From the NCBI RefSeq assembly GCF_002979555.1, contig NZ_PCOZ01000003.1:310001-374000 (forward strand): a DNA stretch of 64,000 nucleotides. The letters are read 5' to 3'. Below, in pieces: positions 9,764 to 18,237 of this stretch; within the stretch, counting starts at the first letter, position 1, and the number at the start of each line of letters is the position of its first letter. This DNA comes from Pseudomonas sp. MYb60. Lineage in GTDB: Bacteria > Pseudomonadota > Gammaproteobacteria > Pseudomonadales > Pseudomonadaceae. The notes beneath the pieces were generated by a model. That model was not told where the DNA came from. It searched no databases and saw only the letters and a list, made by a program, of their open reading frames with translations. Made by a program: the position numbers and the translations under genes.

Positions 9764-10419
9764 TTGGCGTGCTGATTCCGGTGCACAACGAGGAGCTGTT
9801 GCTCGGCGACTGCCTGCACGCCGCGTTGGTCGCCGCCAACCACCCGGGACTGCTGGGCGAGGACGTGCAGGTGCTGGTGTTGCTCGACAGTTGCAGCGAC
9901 GCCAGCGCCCGGATTGCCGAGGGGTTCGCGGTGCACTGCGTGGAAGTGCAGGCGCGCAACGTCGGGCACGTACGCGGTGTGGGTGCGCGGCATTTGCTCA
10001 ACCAGGGCGCGCGCTGGATCTCTTGCACGGATGCCGACAGCCGTGTCGCGCCCGACTGGCTGGTGGCGCAGCTCGCGCTGGGCGTCGACGCCGTGTGCGG
10101 CACGGTCACGGTGGACGCCTGGAGCGAAGGCTTCGACCCGGAGGCGCAGATCCGCTACCAGCAGGCTTATCAGGCGTGCGACGGGCATCGCCATATTCAC
10201 GGCGCCAACCTGGGCATCAGTGCCGGCGCCTATGTTCGGGCTGGCGGGTTCGAGCCCCTGGCCTGCCACGAAGATGTGCAATTGGTGCGCGACCTGGAGC
10301 GCTGCGGTGCGTCCATCGCCTGGAGCCATTCACCGCAAGTCATCACCAGTGCGCGCCTGGACGCCCGCGCTCGGGGTGGTTTCGGCGACTATTTGAAGGG
10401 GCTGGTACACGCCACCTGA
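9760..10419 (+). CDS. family 2 glycosyltransferase
   Basis: A 219-residue GT-A fold protein without a membrane segment. The N-terminus MIGVLIPVHNEELLLGDCL is the nucleotide-sugar binding start of GT2. The metal-binding motif appears as CTDADSRVAPDWL, and HGANLGISAGAYVRAGGF followed by HEDVQLVRDLE fits the acceptor and catalytic base regions. The start is set by the ATGA overlap with the methyltransferase. It is the last coupled gene of the cassette; an intergenic space of about 125 bases separates it from the second PIG-L gene. Acceptor and donor unknown. Confidence 0.87.
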   Translation: MIGVLIPVHNEELLLGDCLHAALVAANHPGLLGEDVQVLVLLDSCSDASARIAEGFAVHCVEVQARNVGHVRGVGARHLLNQGARWISCTDADSRVAPDWLVAQLALGVDAVCGTVTVDAWSEGFDPEAQIRYQQAYQACDGHRHIHGANLGISAGAYVRAGGFEPLACHEDVQLVRDLERCGASIAWSHSPQVITSARLDARARGGFGDYLKGLVHAT

Positions 10420-10543
10420 AAAATCGAAAGATCACGACAGAAAGGCCGCCGATCCTTGTCTATGCTGAGGACGCCCTGGCATTCCATGGTTGGAAGCCAG
10501 GCCATAGCACGCCCCCGCATTGATCGACACGGATGTGACCCCC

Positions 10544-11305
10544 ATGAAACCAGCTTCCTCGAACGACGGCCGCCGTGGCCCGGCGCAAATCTGGAACAGC
10601 GCGCCGCAGATGGCGCAAATCCCAACACGCCACGTGAACTCACTGGTGCCCAGCGGCGCCCGCGTGGTGATCGTCGCCCCTCACCCAGGTGATGAAGTGC
10701 TGGCGTGTGGCGGCTTGCTGCAACTGTTGAGCGACCTCGAACACCCCTTGCAATTGATCTCGATCACCGACGGCAGCGCCAGCCACCCCGGTTCACAACT
10801 CTGGCCCGCCGCCCGCTTGAGTGTCGTGCGCCCTCAGGAAAGCGCCGAGGCGCTGCGGCGCCTGGGCATGCCGCTGCACCTGTTGAAGTGGATTCGCGGT
10901 GGTTTTTGCGACAACGGCCTGGCAGCCCGCGAGCCTCAGTTGAGCCAATTCATCGCACGTTATCTGCAACCCGGCGACGTGGTGTTCAGCACATGGCGCA
11001 ACGACGGCAACGACGACCACGACGCGGTCGGCCGCGCCAGCGCCGTGGCGTGCAACGTGGTGGGGGCGCACCTGTATGAATTGCCGATCTGGGCGTGGCA
11101 CTGGCCCGCCCGCGAAGGCGCCGTGTTCCCGTGGCAGCGGGCACGCAAGGTGCCGCTGGATGCCTGGAACGTCGCGCGCAAACTGCATGCCGCCCATGCG
11201 TTCGCCAGCCAGTTGGCGGGGGACCCGCAGATCGGTCTGGCGCCGATGTTGGCGCAGGTGCTGCTCGAGCGAATGCGCGAACCCTATGAAATCGTGCTGG
11301 TGTGA
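10544..11305 (+). CDS. PIG-L-like paralogue lacking catalytic residues
   Basis: A 253-residue protein clearly homologous over its whole length to the deacetylase at 8409-9167 (shared TDGSASHPGS, RLSVVRPQESA and HAFASQL segments). The first motif is PHPGDEV: the Asp that acts as base in MshB-type enzymes is Gly49 (codon GGT, 10688-10690). The second is DGNDDHDAVGR, with Asn156 in place of the active-site His. The predicted zinc ligands H47, D50 and H159 remain. It may be a pseudoenzyme, binding protein or regulator. The start is ATG 10544 with only a weak GGA upstream; a TTG at 10520 is the alternative. Confidence 0.82.
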   Translation: MKPASSNDGRRGPAQIWNSAPQMAQIPTRHVNSLVPSGARVVIVAPHPGDEVLACGGLLQLLSDLEHPLQLISITDGSASHPGSQLWPAARLSVVRPQESAEALRRLGMPLHLLKWIRGGFCDNGLAAREPQLSQFIARYLQPGDVVFSTWRNDGNDDHDAVGRASAVACNVVGAHLYELPIWAWHWPAREGAVFPWQRARKVPLDAWNVARKLHAAHAFASQLAGDPQIGLAPMLAQVLLERMREPYEIVLV

Positions 11306-11549
11306 GTGGACTCGTCTGTACCTGTTATTTCTCACAGTGGCGTCCCGCGGTGCATAGTCTAAGGTTGAAAAGTCACTGCACCGGTTGATGTGCAGTCGAG
11401 AAAGCCATGCCAACCCTTTGCATTGGCCGGTGTTTTGAGGACGGGTAAAGCGCAGTTCCTGGTCCGTATCGCGCGTCACGTTGTCATGGTCTGGCCCGCG
11501 CCTGCCCTCGCAGGGGTGGGGGCACCCTTCCGCTCGATGAGGACGGATT

Positions 11550-14117
11550 ATGCGCGCACGCACAATTGCCCCGCTGTACTTCAGCATCGCTTGCACCACA
11601 GCCCTGATCACCTGCCCGTCAGTCACCTACGGCGCCTGTGTCATCGTCCCCACGGCAGGCGATGACACCTACACCTGCGACAGCGGTATCGCAGCGGGGT
11701 TTGTCGACACGGGTGGCAACAACACGTTGAATCTGAGCGCAACCGGCAACATCGCAGGAAATGTCACCTTTGGATCGGGTATCGACATCGTCACGTTGCT
11801 CGACGCCGGCAGTACGGGCATGCAGATTAACGGCTCCCTCAATCAGGGCGACGGCGACAACATTTTCCAGATGAACAACGGAACCATCACCGGTTCGGTG
11901 ATACAGGGTACTGGCCGGGATATCGTGCAGTTCAGCGGCGGCACAATTGGCGCGGTACTTCAGGGTGCTGGCGTGGACAGCTTTGCCATGAGTGGCGGGT
12001 TGATCCTGGGCGATGTAGACCAGGGTGACGGCCTGGACGATTTCGTCATGAATGCCGGGGTCATTACGGGAGCGTTTCTTTCAGGCGACCGCGCGAAAAT
12101 GACCGGCGGCAGCATTGGTCGAGTCAATATGCTGCTCGATGACAACCTGTTCGATATGCAAGGCGGCACGATCATCAATAACCTCGTGACCGGCTTTGGC
12201 AATGACACCATCCTGGTCTCAGGCACCAGCTACATCGGCGGCAACATCAGCGTCAGCGGCGGTACCGATCTCGTCCGCATCACCGGTGGCACGGTGAATG
12301 GGCAGATTCTGACGAGCGTGGGCAATGATCGATTCGAGTGGATCGGAGGGGGACAAGTCAACGGTTTCATCCAGTTAGGGGGTGATAACGACGTCGCGCT
12401 GTTACAGAACCTGGTGGAAGCAAACGTTGCCACTACCCCCATCTTGGATGGTGGTCTGGGCGTCGATACGCTGACCCTCGATAACAGCCAACTGGCCACG
12501 CCAGAGCGGTACACGAATTTTGAAACGGTGAATCTGGACAGCAATGCAACGCTGAGGCTCGGCGGCACCTTCACGCTTGGAGATTCCGGCACGGGCACCG
12601 GTGTCATGAACCTCAATGGCAGCAGTTCACTGTTGGTCAGCACCGGGGTGATTACATCCTTTGATCCGGCCCAACGGGTGACGTTGAACAATCGCGGGGT
12701 GATTGACATGATCACCAACAGCACCACCGCTACCGACACCCTCAGAATCAATGGCAACTACAACGGCACCGGCGGCCAACTCAAGCTGCAATCGGTATTG
12801 GGCGACGACAGCTCCGCCAGCGACAAACTGGTGGTTAGCGCCGGTGCGCTCCAGGGCACCACCAGCCTGTTTGTCACCAACCTGAATGGCGCCGGTGCGG
12901 CCACGCAACAGAACGGTATCCTGGTGGTGGAAGCCCTCAATGGTGCTACCGGTGCAGGCACGGCCTTCACCCAGGGCGGCGCGATTTCCGCCGGCGCGTT
13001 TGACTATCGTCTGTTCAAAGGTGGCGTGACGGCCGGTACAGCAGACAACTACTACTTGCGCTCGACCATTCCGGTCGTGGACCCTGGACCGGTGATCATT
13101 GCGCCGCTGCCAACACCCGGCCCCGGCGATCCGCTGCCTGAGCCGGGCGACAAGGAAATCCCCCTCTATCGCCCCGAGGTATCGCTGCATGCCGCGCTCT
13201 TTCCCGCCACCCGGCAATTGGTCCGCGGCATGCTTGGCACCTTCCATCAGCGCATGGGCGAGCAGACCCAACAACGGCAACTCGGCACACTGCCGGCCGG
13301 CTGGGGACGTGTCTACGGCAGCAGCAGCCGTCAGCGTTTCGAGGGCACGGTCAACCCGACGCTGGACAGCTCGGTCAGGGGCTTTCAGGTCGGCACGGAT
13401 GTGGTTGCCAGTACCGATGCCGATGGCACCACCCAGCGTGCGGGCGTGTTTGTCGGGCACAGCCGGCTCAAAGGCGACGTGAAGGGTTTCAACGGCGGCT
13501 GGCAAGACAAGGAAGCGGGCAAGACAACCCTGCGCAGCGACAGCCTGGGGGTCTACTGGACACTCATCGGCGCAAACCAGGCTTACCTGGACCTGGTGCT
13601 GATGGGCACCCGCTTCAACGGCAATAATGAATCGTACCGAGGGGGCAAGATGGATGCCCGGGGTCATGACGTGACCGCGTCGGCTGAGGCCGGCGTCCCC
13701 CTGCAACTGGCCCGTAATTGGGTGGTGGAACCTCAAGTCCAGCTGATCGTCAGCAAGACCAAGCTGGACCGCCAGAATGATGGGGTTTCGGACGTGACAT
13801 TCAAGTCACCGACCAACCTCACCACGCGCTTGGGTGTCCGTGTACGCGGCGACTATCTGGTTCAAGGCATGCCTTTCGAGCCCTATGCCAGGGTCAACGT
13901 GTGGCACAACAATGCAGGCCGCGACACCGTGGTCTTCAACGGTGTGTACGACATCGACACTGAGAAGAAATCCACCACGATGGACCTGAGCATGGGCGCC
14001 TCATTGCGTATCGCCGATGACCTCAGTGTGTACAGCGAACTGGGTTACGGGCGCAGCCTGGACAGCAACGCGTTCAACGGTCGTCAACTCACGGTCGGCG
14101 CGAGGTTGGATTTCTGA
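11550..14117 (+). CDS. autotransporter with beta-helix passenger (type Va secretion)
   Basis: An 855-residue surface protein. There is a signal peptide of about 28 residues. The passenger (about 30-470) is built of short irregular repeats of the form G-G-x-I-x-G-x-V-x-Q-G-x-G-x-D, expected to form a right-handed beta-helix. A proline-rich linker (PTPGPGDPLPEPGDKEIP) follows, then a C-terminal beta-barrel (about 560-855) ending in the typical aromatic RLDF. No esterase, protease or lipase motif is seen, so an adhesin or surface-structure role is likely. GAGGACGG precedes the ATG. It stands alone, with no partner gene. Confidence 0.88.
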   Translation: MRARTIAPLYFSIACTTALITCPSVTYGACVIVPTAGDDTYTCDSGIAAGFVDTGGNNTLNLSATGNIAGNVTFGSGIDIVTLLDAGSTGMQINGSLNQGDGDNIFQMNNGTITGSVIQGTGRDIVQFSGGTIGAVLQGAGVDSFAMSGGLILGDVDQGDGLDDFVMNAGVITGAFLSGDRAKMTGGSIGRVNMLLDDNLFDMQGGTIINNLVTGFGNDTILVSGTSYIGGNISVSGGTDLVRITGGTVNGQILTSVGNDRFEWIGGGQVNGFIQLGGDNDVALLQNLVEANVATTPILDGGLGVDTLTLDNSQLATPERYTNFETVNLDSNATLRLGGTFTLGDSGTGTGVMNLNGSSSLLVSTGVITSFDPAQRVTLNNRGVIDMITNSTTATDTLRINGNYNGTGGQLKLQSVLGDDSSASDKLVVSAGALQGTTSLFVTNLNGAGAATQQNGILVVEALNGATGAGTAFTQGGAISAGAFDYRLFKGGVTAGTADNYYLRSTIPVVDPGPVIIAPLPTPGPGDPLPEPGDKEIPLYRPEVSLHAALFPATRQLVRGMLGTFHQRMGEQTQQRQLGTLPAGWGRVYGSSSRQRFEGTVNPTLDSSVRGFQVGTDVVASTDADGTTQRAGVFVGHSRLKGDVKGFNGGWQDKEAGKTTLRSDSLGVYWTLIGANQAYLDLVLMGTRFNGNNESYRGGKMDARGHDVTASAEAGVPLQLARNWVVEPQVQLIVSKTKLDRQNDGVSDVTFKSPTNLTTRLGVRVRGDYLVQGMPFEPYARVNVWHNNAGRDTVVFNGVYDIDTEKKSTTMDLSMGASLRIADDLSVYSELGYGRSLDSNAFNGRQLTVGARLDF

Positions 14118-14165
14118 CCGCCGCCGTGTATCGCAGTGTGTCCAAAGGCCCCTGCGATACACAGC

Positions 14166-14654
14166 GTTTACTCCCGCAGGTTTCCTGAAACAGGCCAGCC
14201 GTGCTCAACCCTTCCGTAACCTTCAGTCAATCGACGCTGGGTGCCCTCAAGCCCAGCCTGCGGCACTGGCCAGCGACGTCATCGACTTCATGGATGCGTT
14301 GCACATTCAGCAAGCGGTACTGGGCGGCTACGACTGGGGCGCGCGCTGGGCGGATATTGTCGCGGCATTGTGGCCTGAGCGAGTCAAGGCGCTGGTGTCG
14401 GTCAGTGGCTACCTGATCGGCAACCAGGCAGCAGGCCAACAGCCCTTGCCGCCCAAAACCCTTCCATTGGTGTACCCACCATCACGTTGGAAGGCGATGC
14501 CAACGGCGCACCGCACCCGGCAGCCGAGGATTATGCCAAGCGTTTCACTGGCCCTTACGCGTTCCGGCTGATCAGCGGCGGTATCGGTCACAACTTGCCA
14601 CAGGAAGCACCCGAGGCCTTCGCCAAGGCGGTGATTGACGCGGATCATCTTTGA
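14166..14654 (+). pseudogene. alpha/beta-hydrolase (epoxide-hydrolase-like) relic
   Basis: Two fragments of one alpha/beta hydrolase remain. The first (about 14266-14457) reads DVIDFMDALHIQQAVLGGYDWGARWADIVAALWPERV, including the nucleophile-elbow-like GGYDWG (Asp), then LIGNQAAGQQPLPPK. The second, in another frame (14469-14654), reads GVPTITLEGDANGAPHP to GGIGHNLPQEAPEAFAKAV and a TGA, with the catalytic His in GIGHNL. The N-terminal part and most of the cap domain, which I estimate at about 90 residues, are missing between them. The 5' boundary is uncertain. Confidence 0.8.
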
Positions 14655-14804
14655 AATACCGACGACGGTCTGGCGGGCGCGAGAGCCAATAACGACGTGC
14701 GCCCCGCCAGGATCTTGGCGAAAAGCCATCATTGAGGATGTGAAAGTTTCGTTAACCAATTATTCCCAAAGGCTTTTTTGTAATGAAATGTTCTGTCACA
14801 CTGA

Positions 14805-14819
14805 TGCGAATAATTATCA
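14805..14819 (+). promoter_or_regulatory. Fur-box-like site upstream of the TonB receptor
   Basis: TGCGAAT-A-ATTATCA matches the 7-1-7 Fur consensus TGATAAT-N-ATTATCA at 12 of 14 positions. It lies about 50 bases before the receptor ATG in an AT-rich stretch, where an iron-repressed promoter would be expected. Confidence 0.65.
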
Positions 14820-14867
14820 ACACTTTTATTATTCGCTAGGGACGGCGACTCGGGGAGAGTACGTTCC

Positions 14868-17033
14868 ATGTCTGTGCAACAACACGGCGGCAAAGGTTTT
14901 TCACCCAGTCTGATGGCCATGGCGATCTGTCTTGCGACGTCCCAGGTGGCGTTTGCAGCTGAGGCAGAAGCACCTGCGACAACCCTGGAACTGGGGGCCA
15001 CCGAGATTTCCGGCCAGCAGCCGGTGCTGGGCGCGACCACCGAAGGTTCTGAGTCCTACACCACAGGCTCGATGTCGACGGCTACCAAACTCCCCCTCAC
15101 CCTGCGTGAAACCCCGCAAGCCGTCACCGTGATTACACGCCAGCGCATGGATGACCAGGCCATGACCAGCATCAACGACGTGGTCAGGAACACGCCGGGG
15201 TTGTTCCTCAACTTCTCCAACGGCCCTGGTCGACAGTCCTACACATCCCGGGGTTTCGACATCGACAACCTCATGTATGACGGCATTCCGAGCGGTTACA
15301 ACGGTGTATCCGTAGGCGCCCAGCCGAACCTGGCAATGTTCGATCGCGTTGAAGTCGTTCGCGGCGCCACCGGCCTGGTGACCGGCTCAGGCAACCCGTC
15401 GGCGGCCATCAACATGATCCGCAAGCGCCCGCTCGACGAGCAGAAAGTCACCCTCACCGGCGCCGCCGGCAGCTGGGACGACTACCGTGGCGAACTGGAC
15501 GCCTCCAGCCCGCTCAACGACAGCGGCACCTGGCGTGGCCGGGTCGTCACCTCTTATCGCGATGCCAACAGCTTCATCGACAATGCCGAGGAATACCACG
15601 GCCTGTTCTACGCGGTCACCGAAGCCGACCTGAGCGAAGACACGACCCTGACCCTGGGCTTCTCGAACCAGAAGGACAAGACCAACTACTTCTGGGGTTC
15701 GTCGATGGTCGGCCAGGACGGCCACCACTTGAACCTGCCCCGCTCCTACAACCCCGGTACCGACTGGGAAAACAAGGACCAGGAGATCAACACGGTATTC
15801 GCCGAACTGCGCCAGCGCCTGGGGTATGACTGGAACCTGCAGGTCAACGCCAACTACGCCGAACAGAACGCGCTGTTCTCGGGTTCCTACCAGTCCCGCT
15901 GGACCGCCAACACCCCGGCGCGCACCGTGTACCAGGCCGCCTACGACGAAAACCAGGCCGGTATCGACGCCTTCGCCAGCGGCCCCTTCGAAGCGTTCGG
16001 GCGTACCCACGAACTGGTCGTGGGCGCCAGCCGACGCATCTACGACATGAACTCCCACGACTACAGCCCCTACAACACCAACTGGCCGTTGACGGCGGGC
16101 AAGCCGAATTTCGTCAACACCACCGACACCCGCGAAGTCACCACCCAGGATGGTTTCTACCTGACCTCGCGCCTGAGCCTGGCCGACCCGTTGAAATTGA
16201 TCCTCGGCGCGCGCCTGGACTGGTATGACTACGATGCCCATGACAGCAGCGATGGCGACTACAAGGTCACCCGCAACCTCACGCGCTACGCCGGCCTGAT
16301 CTACGAGCTGGACGACCATCACTCGGTCTACGTCAGCTACAGCGACATCTTCACCCCGCAAAGCTCCAAGGATGTCTCGGGTACGCCGGTCAAGCCGATT
16401 GTCGGCAAGAACTACGAGGTGGGCATCAAGGGTGAATACCTGGACGGCGCGCTGAATGCCAGCGTGGCACTGTTCCGCGTCGACCAGGAAAACCGTGCCT
16501 CCCAGGTCTACGTCCAAAATTGCCCGCAGACCTCCTGCTACGAAGCGTCGGGCGAGATCCGCAGCCAGGGCATCGACTTCGAACTGCAAGGTGCGCTCAC
16601 CGAAAACTGGCAGGTCGGCGGTGGCTTTACCTACGCGCGCACCCACACCGTGAAAGACCCGGCCAGCCCGGCCAAGGTCAACAAGCAATACGACACCGAC
16701 ACCCCGGAGCGCCTGTTCAAGGTCACCACCCGCTATAACTTCCAGGGCCCGCTGGAAAAACTGCGAGTGGGCGGTAACCTCTCCTGGCAGAGCCGCATGT
16801 ACAACGACATTGCGTTGACCAACGGCAGCACCTATCGCCTGCAACAAGGCGCATACGCAGTCACCGACCTGATGGCCGGCTACAAGGTCAACCAGCACTT
16901 GGACCTGCAGCTCAACGCCAACAACATCTTCGACCGTCGCTACTACTCTTCCATTGCCAACTCCGCCAGCTACGGCGGTGACGCCTACGGCAACCCACGC
17001 AACATGATGCTGACGGCCAAGTACAGCTTCTAA
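14868..17033 (+). CDS. TonB-dependent siderophore receptor
   Basis: An outer-membrane receptor of 721 residues for ferric siderophores. Features in order: a signal peptide ending near ATSQVAFA, a short periplasmic stretch with no extra N-terminal signalling (STN) domain, a plug domain (about 65-180) with LRETPQAVTVITRQRMDDQ and MFDRVEVVRGATGLVTGSGNPS, then a 22-strand-type barrel ending in YSF. Lack of an STN domain and of neighbouring sigma/anti-sigma genes argues for plain Fur control, consistent with the Fur-like box upstream. No siderophore biosynthesis genes are nearby, so it probably takes up a xenosiderophore. The ligand cannot be read from sequence. Confidence 0.93.
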   Translation: MSVQQHGGKGFSPSLMAMAICLATSQVAFAAEAEAPATTLELGATEISGQQPVLGATTEGSESYTTGSMSTATKLPLTLRETPQAVTVITRQRMDDQAMTSINDVVRNTPGLFLNFSNGPGRQSYTSRGFDIDNLMYDGIPSGYNGVSVGAQPNLAMFDRVEVVRGATGLVTGSGNPSAAINMIRKRPLDEQKVTLTGAAGSWDDYRGELDASSPLNDSGTWRGRVVTSYRDANSFIDNAEEYHGLFYAVTEADLSEDTTLTLGFSNQKDKTNYFWGSSMVGQDGHHLNLPRSYNPGTDWENKDQEINTVFAELRQRLGYDWNLQVNANYAEQNALFSGSYQSRWTANTPARTVYQAAYDENQAGIDAFASGPFEAFGRTHELVVGASRRIYDMNSHDYSPYNTNWPLTAGKPNFVNTTDTREVTTQDGFYLTSRLSLADPLKLILGARLDWYDYDAHDSSDGDYKVTRNLTRYAGLIYELDDHHSVYVSYSDIFTPQSSKDVSGTPVKPIVGKNYEVGIKGEYLDGALNASVALFRVDQENRASQVYVQNCPQTSCYEASGEIRSQGIDFELQGALTENWQVGGGFTYARTHTVKDPASPAKVNKQYDTDTPERLFKVTTRYNFQGPLEKLRVGGNLSWQSRMYNDIALTNGSTYRLQQGAYAVTDLMAGYKVNQHLDLQLNANNIFDRRYYSSIANSASYGGDAYGNPRNMMLTAKYSF

Positions 17034-17047
17034 ACGACAAGGCCCAT

Positions 17048-17070
17048 GCGGCTGCCCTACGGGCAGCCGC
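17048..17070 (+). terminator. terminator hairpin after the TonB receptor
   Basis: GCGGCTGCCC-TAC-GGGCAGCCGC is a perfect 10-bp stem with a 3-base loop, starting 15 bases after the receptor stop and followed by TGTTG. It probably ends the receptor transcript. Confidence 0.7.
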
Positions 17071-17175
17071 TGTTGATTACATCCTGGCGCCATCAGCAAT
17101 GCTATATTGCCAGCATCGCGGATTGGCGCCGTTGTGCCCTTTACATGCCACCCGCGCGCTTACAAGGACGTAATC

Positions 17176-18237
17176 ATGCCGCTGCAGAATCAGCACGCCC
17201 TGCCCACAGCCACCGACTGCCGGGAAAATCTCCATAAATACCGCTACAGCCACGCTGCCAGCTTCCTGAAGCAGCAGAACAGTCACGTGCGCTTATCGAA
17301 TTTTCGTGGCGAACTCTACGAAGCGGCCTTCTACGAACAGTGGGCGGCCACTATTGCCGAGCACGCCAACCCGCGCCTGACGCTGGTCGCCAAAGGCATC
17401 TACACCCCTAAAACCAATACATTCCTACAGGACGGTTTTTTCTGTGATGGCAAAGGTCGGTGCATCTACAACAGCCATGGCTTCTCGATTGCCGAGTTCG
17501 ACGCCATGACGCTCTGCGACCGCAGCTTGCAGTTCTTCGAATGCACGCTCACGCAACGACCCGAAAACCTGCGCACACTCAAGACCGAAGCCTTGAAAAA
17601 ACATGCGCTCTTGCGCCAGTTGTTTCCGGATCACGTCATCACCTGCACCATCGTCAGCGATAATCCCACCACGCTTGCGCCCTTCAAAGACCTTGAAGGC
17701 TTCACCACCCAATGGTTCGACGCCCCTGCGGTCGACCCCCTGCAGGTCGCGCAAAATCTGACACCGCAAAGCCTCACCCCCCTGCATCGCATGCGTTCGG
17801 CCAACAGCCTCAACAAACGGGCACAACCCTACGATTGCCTCACAGCCTTCAAAGCCCTGTCCCAGCAACTGTTCCAAGCCCCCTCGCTCAGCGTGATCAA
17901 GCACCAGCTAGTCAAACCCGAACAGCTGTTCCAGCGCCTGTGCTGGGGCAAAGTTGCCGCGGCACCGTTGGAACCAAGGCTGGGTGAGGTGAAGGCTGAA
18001 TTCGTCTACGTGTTGATCAACTTCAAGAACAAAAATGCCCCGCAGTTGCGCTATTACTTCTTCGACAAGCACGGCCGGAACGTTTACGAAGTGGGATCCC
18101 CCCCAAAGAAACTGGGGCACCAAAAGGTCAGCCGCATCGAATTGGCCAGCGTGCGTGAACAGGCGCCGTTGCGCGATATCAACGATCTCTTGGGGCTGGA
18201 GGAGGAGCTGCTGATGTGGAGGTCGCAGCCCCTTTAG
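17176..18237 (+). CDS. unrecognised protein with PD-(D/E)xK-nuclease-like motif
   Basis: A 353-residue protein I do not recognise as a named family. The ATG at 17176 follows AAGGACG at good spacing; in-frame upstream codons lack a ribosome site. Residues ~45-165 resemble a restriction-endonuclease-like core: a helix with ELYEAAFYEQW, then the acidic pair in AEFDAMTLCD, then a strand LQFFECTLTQ and a Lys-rich helix LKTEALKKHALLRQL. This recalls the E-x-D...E-C-K layout of PD-(D/E)xK domains, with Thr in the usual Lys place. Composition is less GC-rich than its neighbours. Its 3' end overlaps the convergent lipoprotein gene by 59 bases. Confidence 0.7.
   Translation: MPLQNQHALPTATDCRENLHKYRYSHAASFLKQQNSHVRLSNFRGELYEAAFYEQWAATIAEHANPRLTLVAKGIYTPKTNTFLQDGFFCDGKGRCIYNSHGFSIAEFDAMTLCDRSLQFFECTLTQRPENLRTLKTEALKKHALLRQLFPDHVITCTIVSDNPTTLAPFKDLEGFTTQWFDAPAVDPLQVAQNLTPQSLTPLHRMRSANSLNKRAQPYDCLTAFKALSQQLFQAPSLSVIKHQLVKPEQLFQRLCWGKVAAAPLEPRLGEVKAEFVYVLINFKNKNAPQLRYYFFDKHGRNVYEVGSPPKKLGHQKVSRIELASVREQAPLRDINDLLGLEEELLMWRSQPL

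Noticed and set aside
11306..11549. Possible short coding frame in the gap before the autotransporter
   Set aside because: The frame at 11390-11665 overlaps the autotransporter start and has no ribosome site. The gap is better read as promoter region, with an AT-richer segment near 11350-11380.
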